The notes: generated by a model from the letters alone, not told the origin. 64,000 nt of DNA from Streptomyces sp. NRRL F-5122 (GCF_001507435.1 NZ_LMWH01000070.1:1-64000); one strand, 5' to 3'. Positions 16,094-24,462 are shown, numbered from the stretch's first letter. Program-made: numbers and translations.

Positions 16094-18196
16094 ATGAGCG
16101 ACAGCGTCGTTCACCTGCACAAAGACACCGAACCCACAGTGACCCGGCTGACCGTCGTTCCCGACCCGGCACCGGCGGCGCCGGTGCCGCTGTGGGTGCG
16201 GTCCGGGCGTGCCATCAAGACGGCCGCCACGCACGAGAAGACCACGACGACCGCCCGAGCGGTCGCCCGGCACCCCCTCTACATCGCCGGCGGGGCCCGG
16301 ATCGTCGCCCGCCGCACCTGGGACGGCAGGACCGCCGCCCGCTACGAGCGCATGCTCCGAGCGGCGGAAGCCGCCGGGAACTACGAGGCTGCCGCGGAGT
16401 GGGAGGAGCGCGGACAGCGCTTCCGCGACGCCCGCCACCGCCGCCGCATGGACCTGCTCCACTCGCCCGTCGACGCGGCCAAGGGAGCCCTGGTCGGCAC
16501 CGGGATGGGCATAGGCGGCCTGGTCGCCCTCGGGGTGGTCCTCGCCATCGCGAACAAGGACGTCACCGACGTCATCACCCCCATCGCGGCGGTCATCGAG
16601 TTCATCGCCCTGCTGATCCGGATCGTCCAGGTGGTGTGGGGCCCGCTCGTCACGATCGGCCCGTTCCTCGCCCTGCTCGCCCTGTGGGTCGTCGGCAGCA
16701 AGCAGCAAGCCGCCCCCGCCTGGGCCCTCCCCGAGAGCGTCCGCAACGGGGAAGGGGAGCCCATCACGCCGTCGATCGTGGTCAAGGCCCTGCGCGACCT
16801 CGGAGTCCCGGCACTACGGAACGCCATCAAGGAGATGGGCGATGCTGGCGCCTCGATGCTCGGTCCGATCCGGATCGCCGGATGCGGCGTGGAAGTCGAC
16901 GTCACCCTCCCGTCGGGGGTGTCGACGAACGAGGTTCAGGGCAAGCGCCGCAAGCTCGCCGAGAACCTCACCCGCCACGAGCACGAGGTGTTCATCACCA
17001 TCCCGCAGGCCGCCCGCACGGTTCGGCTGTGGATCGCCGACTCCGGAGCACTGGACGAGCCGATCGGCCCGTCCCCGCTGGTCACCGACGACACCCTGAC
17101 CGCCGACTACGCCAAGGGCAAGGCGCCGTGGGGCCAGGACCTGCGCGGCGACGCCGCAGCGCTCAGCCTGTATCAGCGACACCTGCTCATCACGGGCCTG
17201 TCCAACCAGGGCAAGACCGCCGCCCTGCGCTCCCTGGCGCTGTGGCTGGCGTTGGACCGGTCGGTGGAGTTCCTGATGGGCGACCTCAAGGGCGCCGGCG
17301 ACTGGGCCATGTTCGACGGCCTTGCCCGCGTGCTCATCCAAGGGCCGACCGATGAGCACGTGATCGAGGTGACCGAGATGGTCGAAGGCGCGGTGGTGGA
17401 GATGAACCGCCGTCTCCAGGCCCCGCCCGGCACCAAGTTCCCGCCCCTGATCGTGCTGGTCGACGAGGCGCAGGTGGCGTTCATGTGCCCCGCTCAGGAC
17501 GAGGACAAGCGCCCCTACGGCGGCTCGAAAGCCACCTCCCGGTACTTCATGGCCGTCCGCAAGATCCACAACCAGGGGCGGGCAGTGAACGTGCTGATGT
17601 GGCAGGGCACGCAGGACCCGACCGACCAGAACCTTCCCAAGCTCGTGCGGGAAGGCGCCCACACGCGTGCCTCACTCGCGCTGGGCACGGAGTCGCAGGC
17701 CCGGATGGCGCTGGGGGACAAGGCCGTTGACGGCGGGGCCGCACCGAACCTGCTGCGACCCGGTCTGGACAAGGGCACGGTCGTGGTCGCCTCGGACGGG
17801 ATCGAGATCCCTGCCGGGCAGGCGTCCATCACGGTGCGCACGCACTACATCAGCACCGACGACGCCAAGGAGATCGCCGCCCGCGCCCGCATGCTGCGGG
17901 ACGGCGTGACCACGCTGCATGTCATCGAGCGGGACGAGGAGCGTGACCCGCTCGCCGACATCGCCGCCGCCCTCGGCGACGCACCGCGGGTGCCGACCAC
18001 CGACGTCCTCAAGCGACTCGCCGCCCTCAACGAGGACGCCTACGGCACGTGGACCAACGGCGACCTCAAGCGCGTGCTCGACGCCCACGGCGCCGAACCG
18101 TACAAGTCCGACGGCCGCATGGTCGTCGCCCGCGAACGCGTCCACCGGGCGCTCGCCAACCGCGACAGCGACGGTTCCGCTTCCGCCGACAGGTAG
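16094..18196 (+). CDS. TraB/FtsK-type DNA translocase for conjugation
   Basis: Protein of 700 residues. Two or three hydrophobic segments lie at ~135-200 (ALVGTGMGIGGLVALGVVLAI; VIEFIALLIRIVQVVWGPL; IGPFLALLALWVVG). The FtsK/SpoIIIE motor follows, with Walker A GLSNQGKT (368-375) and Walker B LIVLVDEA (~452-459). A C-terminal winged-helix-like region (VLKRLAALNEDAYGTWTNGDLKRVLDAHG) resembles the TraB clt-recognition domain. In Streptomyces, TraB alone pumps double-stranded plasmid DNA between hyphae. The domain order and length fit TraSA/TraB. Confidence 0.93.
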   Translation: MSDSVVHLHKDTEPTVTRLTVVPDPAPAAPVPLWVRSGRAIKTAATHEKTTTTARAVARHPLYIAGGARIVARRTWDGRTAARYERMLRAAEAAGNYEAAAEWEERGQRFRDARHRRRMDLLHSPVDAAKGALVGTGMGIGGLVALGVVLAIANKDVTDVITPIAAVIEFIALLIRIVQVVWGPLVTIGPFLALLALWVVGSKQQAAPAWALPESVRNGEGEPITPSIVVKALRDLGVPALRNAIKEMGDAGASMLGPIRIAGCGVEVDVTLPSGVSTNEVQGKRRKLAENLTRHEHEVFITIPQAARTVRLWIADSGALDEPIGPSPLVTDDTLTADYAKGKAPWGQDLRGDAAALSLYQRHLLITGLSNQGKTAALRSLALWLALDRSVEFLMGDLKGAGDWAMFDGLARVLIQGPTDEHVIEVTEMVEGAVVEMNRRLQAPPGTKFPPLIVLVDEAQVAFMCPAQDEDKRPYGGSKATSRYFMAVRKIHNQGRAVNVLMWQGTQDPTDQNLPKLVREGAHTRASLALGTESQARMALGDKAVDGGAAPNLLRPGLDKGTVVVASDGIEIPAGQASITVRTHYISTDDAKEIAARARMLRDGVTTLHVIERDEERDPLADIAAALGDAPRVPTTDVLKRLAALNEDAYGTWTNGDLKRVLDAHGAEPYKSDGRMVVARERVHRALANRDSDGSASADR

Positions 18197-18400
18197 AGGG
18201 AAGCGCACCCCGCCCGGGTAAGGGAGGCAGGGAGAACTCCCTGAACCCCTCCCTGGCCCACTTCCCTGCCCCTGACCTGCACAAATGATCACTCAGGGAA
18301 GCAGGGAGGCGTCCCAGCTCACAGGCCCGAAACCCCCTCCAGACGCCACCCCCAAGGGGGTGCCTCCGCCTCCCTGACCAACGGTCGGAAGGGATTCCGC
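18197..18400. repeat. AGGGAG/CTCCCT repeat cluster after traB
   Basis: Directly after the translocase stop, the motif AGGGAG or its complement occurs at least six times in both orientations (around 18221-18240, 18248, 18265, 18298-18308 and 18370). By position it could be the cis-acting transfer locus (clt) recognised by TraB, or a transcript-folding element. Confidence 0.4.
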
Positions 18401-18865
18401 ATGTACCCCGAACACCCCGCCCACACGCCCGCAGTGCGGGCCGTGGACGTCCACCACCCCGCACCGCTCCCGCCCGCCGTTGTGAGGCCGGCGCCGATCA
18501 TTCCCGTCCAACCGGGGGCGCTGCCGAGCGTGGCGAGCATCGTCCTGCCCGACGGCCGCGTCGTCACCGGCTACGCCATCCAGCCGACTCAGCCCGAGCC
18601 GGTTGCTGCCAAGCCGGCCGTCTCTCGCGCGGCGGTGAACGTCGCACTCGGGGGCGTGGGGTTCCTCGCTGTGTGCGGGGGGCTGCTGCTGTTGACGACG
18701 TTCATCGCCGCCCTGACGGCGCTGATCACTCAGCTCATCATCCTGGCCGCCGTGATCTTCGGCGGATGGATCGCCGTGCAGACCTTCAGCGCGAGCGGCC
18801 ACAAGGGCGGAACGACGGTCAACATCCGCAAAGCCGTCTTCAAGCGCAACCACTTCCACGGCTAG
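18401..18865 (+). CDS. SpdA/SpdB-like membrane protein
   Basis: Protein of 154 residues with a Pro/Ala/Val-rich cytosolic N-terminus and two TM segments at ~80-125 (VALGGVGFLAVCGGLLLLTTFIAAL; LITQLIILAAVIFGGWIAVQTF), then a short basic tail (RKAVFKRNHFHG). No family is assigned. It fits spread proteins of Streptomyces conjugative elements. It lies downstream of the translocase, separated by the repeat cluster. Confidence 0.7.
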   Translation: MYPEHPAHTPAVRAVDVHHPAPLPPAVVRPAPIIPVQPGALPSVASIVLPDGRVVTGYAIQPTQPEPVAAKPAVSRAAVNVALGGVGFLAVCGGLLLLTTFIAALTALITQLIILAAVIFGGWIAVQTFSASGHKGGTTVNIRKAVFKRNHFHG

Positions 18866-18956
18866 CTACGCCAAGGGCGGCCCCCCTCATCTCGCCAAAG
18901 ATCACGGGGCCGCCCTTGCCAGCCAGTCACCCATCAAGGAACTGGAGACCTCCAGC

Positions 18957-19304
18957 ATGACCGATCCGACCAGCAACGGGCGAGCAGCCGACGCGCCCCA
19001 GCCGGCCGTCAACTTCCGGGTGAAGACCGGGCCCGACGGCAGCACCGTCCTGGCCCTGCACATCGTCGCAGCGCCGTACCTCCTGCACGAGCACCGCTAC
19101 GAGCTGGACCCGTACCTGACCCGCTCCCTGCTGCACGAGCTGACCCGCAACCTGCACGGCATCCCCGACCCCGGCCCGCGCCCCGAGGTCGCCGCCCTGC
19201 TCACCGCGCTCGACAGCGACGACCACACCGCCTTCACCACCGCACTGGACAACTACACCGCCCGCCTGCACCACCTGCTGACGGGCGGGGGCGAGCAGGC
19301 ATGA
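18957..19304 (+). CDS. Hypothetical AICE protein
   Basis: Protein of 115 residues, no TM: a beta-rich N-terminus (VNFRVKTGPDGSTVLALHIVAAPYLLHEHRYEL) and a helical C-terminus (SLLHELTRNLHG, FTTALDNYTARLHHLL). No family is recognised. It overlaps the methyltransferase start by 4 bases, so the two are co-expressed. Confidence 0.7.
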   Translation: MTDPTSNGRAADAPQPAVNFRVKTGPDGSTVLALHIVAAPYLLHEHRYELDPYLTRSLLHELTRNLHGIPDPGPRPEVAALLTALDSDDHTAFTTALDNYTARLHHLLTGGGEQA

Positions 19305-20032
19305 CACACCTCGTATCCCTGCCCCAGCACGGCCGACAGCCGCGCTTACTCGATCTGTTCTCGTGTGCCGGTGGCGCCGCCAAGGGCTACGAGCGTGCCG
19401 GGTTCGCCGTGGACGGCTGCGACGTCGCTCACCGGCCGAACTACCCCTTCCCGTACCACCGGGGCGACGCGCTCACCTACCTCGCGCACCTGATCGATAC
19501 CGGCGAGATCCGGCGGTACGTGCTTGTGCACGCCTCCCCGCCCTGCCAGCACGGATGCGCCCTGACCGTGGGCACCAACGCCTCACAAGGATGGGGCCGT
19601 TCCCACGTCGACCTGGTCGCACCCACCCGCACACTGCTCGACAAGTCCGGCCTGCCGTACGTCATCGAGCAGCCCAACGGCCGCGCGGAGATCCGCAAAG
19701 ACCTCACCCTGTGCGGCGAGATGTTCGGTCTCGGAGTGATCCGGCACCGCAACTTCGAGCTGGGCGGATGGACCACCGACCGGCCAGCCCACCGGCCGCA
19801 CCGGGGCCGCGTGCGCGGGTACCGGCACGGCCGCTTCTACGACGGCCCGTACGTCGCCGCCTACGGCAACGGCGGCGGCAAACCCACCGTCCCCGAGCTG
19901 CAAGCCGCACTCGGCATCACCTGGACCGAGGTACGCGAGGAACTGACCGAGGCCATCCCACCCGCCTACACCGAATGGATCGGCCGCGCCCACCGCGCCA
20001 CCCTTGCCCCCGCGTTGGGGGTGGCGGCGTGA
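19301..20032 (+). CDS. Orphan C5-type DNA methyltransferase-like protein
   Basis: Protein of 243 residues with motif I (LLDLFSCAGGAAKGYERAGF, ~16-35), an acidic/GCD motif II (VDGCDV), and motif IV SPPCQ with the candidate nucleophile Cys82. The usual ENV motif is replaced by IEQPN (~122-126). The protein is short, leaving little room for a target recognition domain, and no endonuclease gene is adjacent. It may modify element DNA to avoid host restriction. It lies inside the replication operon, coupled to both neighbours. Confidence 0.8.
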   Translation: MTHLVSLPQHGRQPRLLDLFSCAGGAAKGYERAGFAVDGCDVAHRPNYPFPYHRGDALTYLAHLIDTGEIRRYVLVHASPPCQHGCALTVGTNASQGWGRSHVDLVAPTRTLLDKSGLPYVIEQPNGRAEIRKDLTLCGEMFGLGVIRHRNFELGGWTTDRPAHRPHRGRVRGYRHGRFYDGPYVAAYGNGGGKPTVPELQAALGITWTEVREELTEAIPPAYTEWIGRAHRATLAPALGVAA

Positions 20033-20922
20033 ACGAACACCTCATGCACGCCGCCTTGGACGCGGCAGAACGAGGCTGGCACGTCTTCCCCCTCCGGCCC
20101 GGCGGCAAGCCGCCGGCGCTGCACGGGGAGAAGTCCTGCACCCGCACCGGCGAGTGCGCCGACGGCCACCGCAAGTGGGAACAGCGCGCGACCACCGACC
20201 CCGATCGCATCCGTGCCGCCTGGTCGCACGCCCCGTACAACGTCGGTATCGCCACCGGCCCGTCCGGGCTGCTGGTCGTCGACCTGGACACGCCAGAGCA
20301 CAAGGGCAGTTCGGACGCGCCTGACGGCGCGACAACCTTTGGAGCGCTCTGCGAGCGCGCCGGGCACACCGTCCCCGACACCTACCGCACCCGGACCCCG
20401 AGCGGCGGCAGCCACCTGTACTTCACCGCCCCGCCGGGCGTCCGACTGACCAACACCGCGGGCACCGTTGCCGATTCGGTCGACACCCGCGCATGGGGCG
20501 GCCACGTCGTCGCCGCCGGCAGCATCACCCCCGCCGGACGCTACGAAGCCCTGTGCGACCGCCTGGCGGCCCCTCTGCCCGAATGGCTGCACACCATCCT
20601 GCAACCCGCCCCCAAGCCGTCTCAGAGCCCCTCAGAGGCGTTAACGGGGCAATCACGCCGATATGCGGACGTAGCACTCGCCAACGAGACGCAGAACGTC
20701 GCCACAGCCCAACACGGCGAACGCGAGGCCAAGTTGTTCCGGGCGGCGCGAGCCTTGGGGCGGTTCGTCGCGTGGGGCGACCTCCCCCGGCACGTGGTTG
20801 AACAGGCTCTTCAGGCGGGGGGCGAGGCGGCCGGACTGTCCGCGTCCGAGTGCCGCTCCACTCTCCGCAGCGCCCTCAACTGGTCCATCACCCACAACCA
20901 GATCAGGAGGGAGACGGCATGA
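20029..20922 (+). CDS. Bifunctional DNA primase/polymerase (Prim-Pol) of AICE
   Basis: Protein of 297 residues starting at a GTG that overlaps the preceding stop. The N-terminal AEP primase/polymerase fold has AAERGWHVFPLRPGGKPPAL, catalytic VVDLDTPE (~81-88), SGGSHLYF (~125-132) and a conserved DTRAWGGHVVAAGS. A C-terminal helical region (KLFRAARALGRFVAWGDLP, LSASECRSTLRSALNW) resembles PriCT-like tails. In Prim-Pol-type AICEs this protein supports replication of the excised circle; the DUF3631 ATPase downstream is its probable partner. Confidence 0.9.
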   Translation: MNEHLMHAALDAAERGWHVFPLRPGGKPPALHGEKSCTRTGECADGHRKWEQRATTDPDRIRAAWSHAPYNVGIATGPSGLLVVDLDTPEHKGSSDAPDGATTFGALCERAGHTVPDTYRTRTPSGGSHLYFTAPPGVRLTNTAGTVADSVDTRAWGGHVVAAGSITPAGRYEALCDRLAAPLPEWLHTILQPAPKPSQSPSEALTGQSRRYADVALANETQNVATAQHGEREAKLFRAARALGRFVAWGDLPRHVVEQALQAGGEAAGLSASECRSTLRSALNWSITHNQIRRETA

Positions 20923-21335
20923 GCACCCCTCCCCGCCCCCGCCTGAAGAGCATCCCCTCCACCCCGACCGGGCCGCCTGTCGCTCCACAGCCTGTGGACA
21001 CAACGGCCGTGGGCGAGCCGAAAGGCGCCGCCCGCAAGGGCGTCACTTCAGTCTTTCGCCCTGACCCGCACACCAGCACCGCCAGCGACCCCACACCGGA
21101 ACGGCCCGGCATCCACATCTTCGCCCCACCCGTCTACCGGCATCACTGGGACGGGGCCCGCTGGTCCAAGCGCTACGGCGCCACGCCCACCGCCGCCTAC
21201 GCCTGCCGATGCGGGCAGACCGACACCGCCCGCGGACAGCAAGACGTGGCCGACCTCGTCACCGAGTACGCCGCGCACAAGCACTTCTGCACCGGAGCCC
21301 CCAGCAAGCACACCGAAGGGAGGGCCGCTGCATGA
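20919..21335 (+). CDS. Hypothetical protein between Prim-Pol and DUF3631
   Basis: Protein of 138 residues. The N-terminal third is Pro/Thr-rich; the C-terminal part (IFAPPVYRHHWDGARWSKRYGATPTAAYACRCGQ, then DLVTEYAAHKHFCTG) has a Cys-X-Cys and His/Cys pattern that could bind zinc. It overlaps both neighbouring genes by 4 bases. No family is recognised; likely a replication accessory. Confidence 0.7.
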   Translation: MSTPPRPRLKSIPSTPTGPPVAPQPVDTTAVGEPKGAARKGVTSVFRPDPHTSTASDPTPERPGIHIFAPPVYRHHWDGARWSKRYGATPTAAYACRCGQTDTARGQQDVADLVTEYAAHKHFCTGAPSKHTEGRAAA

Positions 21336-22477
21336 CCGACACCATCGACGGGGCCGCGCTGCTCGACGAGGTGGAAGCCTTCCACCGCCGCTTCAACGTC
21401 TTCCCACACGAGGCCGCCTACGTCGCGGTCGCGCTGTGGGACGCGCACGCCCACCTGCTCGACTGCTTCGACTCCACCCCACGGCTTGCATTCCTGTCCC
21501 CGGAACCGGGGTCGGGGAAGTCCCGGGCGCTGGAGATCGTGGAAACCCTCGTTCCCGCTCCCATGACGGCGGTCAACGCGTCCGCCGCCGCCCTGTTCCG
21601 GTCCGTGTCCAACCCCAGCGGCCGGCCGACGATCCTGTTCGACGAGATCGACACGATCTTCGGGCCCAAGGCAGGAGACAACGAGGAACTGCGCGGCTTC
21701 CTCAACGCCGGACATCGCCGCACCGGGGTCACCTACCGGTGCATCGGCGACGGCGGCAACCAGAGCGTGCAAGCCTTCCCGTCCTACTGCGCCGTCGCGG
21801 TCGCCGGACTCGGAGCACTGCCGGACACGATCATGACCCGCTCGGTCGTCATCCGGATGCGCCGACGGGCCCGCAACGAACGCGTGGAAGCCTTCCGCGC
21901 CCGCCTCCACGAGGCGGAGGGGCACAAGCTCCGTGACCAGCTCGCGCAGTGGACCGAGCACGCGCGCGACTCGGTCATGGGGGCGTGGCCGAAGATGCCC
22001 GACGGCGTCACCGACCGACCCGCGGACGTGTGGGAGCCCCTGCTCGCCATCGCCGACGCGGCCGGCGGGCAGTGGCCCGAGCGGGCGCGCAAGGCATGCG
22101 TGGCACTGGTGACCGCATCCAAGGCCAACGACAAAGGCAGTCTCGGCGTCCGACTGCTGGCCGACCTGCGGGATCACGTCCTGGTCGGTATCGACCGCCT
22201 GCCCACCGTCGCCATCCTCGATCGCCTCAACGCCCTGGACGACGCCCCCTGGGCCGACCTGCACGGCAAGCCGCTCGACAACCGGCGCCTGTCCCGGATG
22301 CTCGCCGAGTACATGACGACCGACAACGAGCCCATCGCCTCCCGCAACATCAAGGCAGCAGGGAGCGTCCTCAAGGGCTACTACGCCGCCGATCTGTGGG
22401 ACGCGTGGGCCCGCTACTGCCCCCCACCCCCGGAAAGTCCGCTACCTCCGCTACCCGGCACCGAAAACAGGGTCTGA
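21332..22477 (+). CDS. DUF3631 ATPase (replication helicase-like)
   Basis: Protein of 381 residues with a P-loop (SPEPGSGKSRA, Lys63), Walker B ILFDEIDTIF (~101-110) and a sensor/arginine-finger region (IMTRSVVIRMRRRARNERVE). The C-terminal DUF3631 (FNEDRRL-like LDNRRLSRMLAEYMT, NIKAAGSVLKGYYAADLWDAW) is complete. Proteins like this pair with Prim-Pol in phage and AICE replication modules. Its last codons are built from the iteron array, giving a Pro-rich tail. Confidence 0.85.
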   Translation: MTDTIDGAALLDEVEAFHRRFNVFPHEAAYVAVALWDAHAHLLDCFDSTPRLAFLSPEPGSGKSRALEIVETLVPAPMTAVNASAAALFRSVSNPSGRPTILFDEIDTIFGPKAGDNEELRGFLNAGHRRTGVTYRCIGDGGNQSVQAFPSYCAVAVAGLGALPDTIMTRSVVIRMRRRARNERVEAFRARLHEAEGHKLRDQLAQWTEHARDSVMGAWPKMPDGVTDRPADVWEPLLAIADAAGGQWPERARKACVALVTASKANDKGSLGVRLLADLRDHVLVGIDRLPTVAILDRLNALDDAPWADLHGKPLDNRRLSRMLAEYMTTDNEPIASRNIKAAGSVLKGYYAADLWDAWARYCPPPPESPLPPLPGTENRV

Positions 22478-22603
22478 CCTGCGACAACGCGGTAGCGGCA
22501 ACCGGCCCTGATTGCCGCTACCGCTCCGCTACCCATCCGCTACCGCTACCCCTTCCCGCTACCTCCAACAGGCCCCTGACCTGCGAGGTAGCGGCGGTAG
22601 CGG
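22439..22603. repeat. CCGCTACC iteron array (candidate origin of replication)
   Basis: Eight forward-type CCGCTACC-like boxes (22439, 22448, 22515, 22526, 22537, 22543, 22556, plus 22411 as CCGCTACT) and three inverted GGTAGCGG boxes (22491, 22587, 22596) cluster in ~190 bp. Several are 11 bp apart. The array spans the DUF3631 3' end and the gap before xis, a likely place for the replication origin or Xis sites. Confidence 0.65.
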
Positions 22604-22661
22604 AAGTAGCGCCCCTCAGAAGGGGGCCCCGACCGGCCCCGCCTGCCCACGGAGGTTCGAC

Positions 22662-22859
22662 GTGCTCACCGCCGTACCCACGACGCCTGAAGCCTTGACC
22701 GTTCCGGAGGTCATGGAGGCTCTGCGGATCAGCCGCTTCAAGGTCTACGACCTGATCCGCTCCAACGAACTCCCCAGCATCAAGATCGGACGGGCCCGTC
22801 GCGTCCCGGTCGACAGCGTTCGCGCGTACCTGCGCGACCGATTGGAGGAAGCTGCCTGA
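22662..22859 (+). CDS. xis: Excisionase (Xis), MerR-like helix-turn-helix
   Basis: Protein of 65 residues from the GTG at 22662, preceded by GGAGG at 22651. The whole protein is a winged helix of the excisionase type: ALTVPEVMEALRISRFKVYDLI, then LPSIKIGRARRVPVDSVRAYL. It should bend the att region and direct the integrase towards excision. Its stop overlaps the int start by one base. Confidence 0.9.
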   Translation: MLTAVPTTPEALTVPEVMEALRISRFKVYDLIRSNELPSIKIGRARRVPVDSVRAYLRDRLEEAA

Positions 22860-24133
22860 TGGCCAAGCGACGCGCCAACGGCGAAGGAACGATCACCAAG
22901 CGCACCGACGGGCGCTATCAGGCCGCCGCCTACGTCTATCGCCCGGACGGCACCCGCACCCGAAAATTCGTGTACGGCAAGACCCGCGAGGAAGTGGCGG
23001 GCAAACTCACCGAGTTGCAGGAGAAGACCCGTCAGGGAATCCCAGCCGCATCCTCAACGATGGCGTTCGGCGACTACCTGACCTACTGGCTCGCCACCAT
23101 CGCTCCGGAACGGCTCAAGCCCGCCACCCTCAACAGCTACGAGGGGTTGACCCGGCTCTACATCCGACCAGCACTCGGCAAGAAGCGGCTCAACCGGCTC
23201 TCCCCGGCGGACGTGCGCCGATTCCTGACCGAGTTCAAAGGCTCTTGCCTCTGCTGCCTGCGCGGTGCCGACCACGACCGCCCGGAGGGAAAGCGCGGGT
23301 GCTGTGCTGTGGGCAAGTGCTGCAAGCGGCTTCCGTCCGCTCGGACAGTCCAGTACGTACACGCCGTGCTCCGATCGGCCCTACAGCAAGCGATGCGCGA
23401 AGAGCTGATCGCTCGGAACGTCGCGCGCATCGTCGAGACCCCGACAGTCACACCCAAGGAAGTGCGGCCCCTGGACGGCGCCGAAGTCCGGATCCTGCTC
23501 AAGACCGCTCGTACACACCGGCTGTACGCGCTATGGCTGCTGCTCGTGTCGACCGGGCTACGGCGCGGGGAAGCGCTTGCCCTCACGTGGTCGGACATCG
23601 ACCTCACGAACCGACAGCTCCGGGTGCGCCGGAACGTGCAGCGCATCCGACGGGAACTCCTCTTCGGAACGCCGAAGACCACACGGTCCATCCGTACGGT
23701 GTCCCTGCCACAGCACCTCGTGCGAGCGCTCACCCACCACCGCGAGCAGCAAGAGCGCGAACGCAAGGTCGCAGGAAAGAAGTGGCAGCCGGCGCCGGAC
23801 CAGCCCGACGGACTGATCTTCAACACACAGACAGGGCGGGTCATCGACCCTCGCAGCCTCAACAGGATGCTGACGATCCTTTGCAGGGATGCGAACGTGC
23901 GGCGCGTCAGGGTCCACGACCTACGGCACACGTGCGCCTCCCTCCTGCTCTCACGAGGGGTGGACGCTCGGACGATCATGGAGACGCTCGGCCACAGCAC
24001 CATCACGATGACGCTCGACACCTACGCGCACGTGATGGACACGACCTTGCGGGCCGCCGCGGAACGCATGGACGACGCTCTGAATCTCGATGATCCCGAC
24101 GAAGGGTCGGAAGGGCTGACGTCGGACGGCTGA
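22859..24133 (+). CDS. int: Tyrosine site-specific integrase
   Basis: Integrase of 424 residues. It has an N-terminal arm-binding domain (TITKRTDGRYQAAAYVYRPDG), an SAM-like core-binding domain (~65-125) with an extra Cys-rich insertion (SCLCCLRG to GCCAVGKCC, ~129-155) as in other Streptomyces AICE integrases, and a catalytic domain. Catalytic residues are Arg235 (GLRRGE), Lys273, His353-Arg356 (HDLRH), His379 (LGHS) and Tyr389 (LDTYAHVM). It recombines the element with the tRNA-Arg gene, whose att site starts ~80 bp downstream. Confidence 0.95.
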   Translation: MAKRRANGEGTITKRTDGRYQAAAYVYRPDGTRTRKFVYGKTREEVAGKLTELQEKTRQGIPAASSTMAFGDYLTYWLATIAPERLKPATLNSYEGLTRLYIRPALGKKRLNRLSPADVRRFLTEFKGSCLCCLRGADHDRPEGKRGCCAVGKCCKRLPSARTVQYVHAVLRSALQQAMREELIARNVARIVETPTVTPKEVRPLDGAEVRILLKTARTHRLYALWLLLVSTGLRRGEALALTWSDIDLTNRQLRVRRNVQRIRRELLFGTPKTTRSIRTVSLPQHLVRALTHHREQQERERKVAGKKWQPAPDQPDGLIFNTQTGRVIDPRSLNRMLTILCRDANVRRVRVHDLRHTCASLLLSRGVDARTIMETLGHSTITMTLDTYAHVMDTTLRAAAERMDDALNLDDPDEGSEGLTSDG

Positions 24134-24153
24134 GGGTGTCCTTCCCGGCACAC

Positions 24154-24174
24154 TGATGTCAGCCGTTGATGTCA
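24154..24174. repeat. Putative integrase arm-type repeats, right end
   Basis: Two direct TGATGTCA octamers, 13-bp period, matching the left-end block at 8214-8234 except for three central bases. They lie between int and the att core. Confidence 0.6.
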
Positions 24175-24206
24175 AAGGCCCCGACGGGAAACCCGTCGGG
24201 GCCTTT
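24174..24206 (-). terminator. tRNA-Arg terminator carried by the AICE
   Basis: Perfect 15-bp stem (AAAGGCCCCGACGGG) with a 3-nt loop, right after the tRNA 3' end on the minus strand. It replaces the chromosomal terminator displaced to 8038-8067 and may also end int transcripts. Confidence 0.75.
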
Positions 24207-24209
24207 GAC

Positions 24210-24256
24210 CTGTGTGCACTCGGCAGGATTCGAACCTGCAACCTTCTGATCCGTAG
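24210..24256. repeat. AICE attachment site, right copy
   Basis: A 47-bp perfect copy of 8070-8116, covering the tRNA-Arg discriminator base to the anticodon loop. Here the 5' half of the tRNA continues to the right, so the element restores a complete tRNA gene. Confidence 0.9.
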
Positions 24257-24287
24257 TCAGATGCTCTATCCGTTAAGCTACGAGTGC
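24215..24287 (-). tRNA. tRNA-Arg(ACG)
   Basis: Full cloverleaf of 73 nt without encoded CCA. The acceptor stem GCACTCG pairs with CGAGTGC, the anticodon stem is TCTGA/TCAGA with loop CTACGGA (anticodon ACG), and the T arm contains GGTTCGAATCC. Its 3' half is supplied by the integrated AICE. Confidence 0.95.
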
Positions 24288-24462
24288 TTGTTCTTCTGTT
24301 TTTTCTCCGCCACTCCCGGCCCTTGCGGCCCGCTCTCGGCGACAGGAAGAACATTACATGACTGCCGCCGCCATGTGAAATCCATTTGGCAAACCCCTTG
24401 TGACCTGCGAAAACGCCATATCCGGCGGATGCGCACGACCCCTCTTGACAGCCCGGGGAACG

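Larger units (their letters stand above)
8070..24256. mobile_element. Integrative and conjugative element (pSAM2-like AICE) in tRNA-Arg(ACG)
   Basis: The 16.2 kb element lies between two perfect 47-bp copies of the tRNA-Arg 3' end. The right end has int and xis next to the att site, as in known AICEs. Inside are a Prim-Pol/DUF3631 replication pair, a TraB/FtsK transfer ATPase, DUF2637 and other spread-type membrane proteins, a GntR regulator and accessory cargo. Genes 14002-24133 run in one direction with many 1-4 base overlaps. All core genes look intact, so excision and transfer seem possible. Confidence 0.92.

Noticed and set aside
22411..22603. Possible CRISPR array.
   Set aside because: Repeats are 8 bp, occur in both orientations and overlap; there are no spacers or cas genes. 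Iterons fit better.
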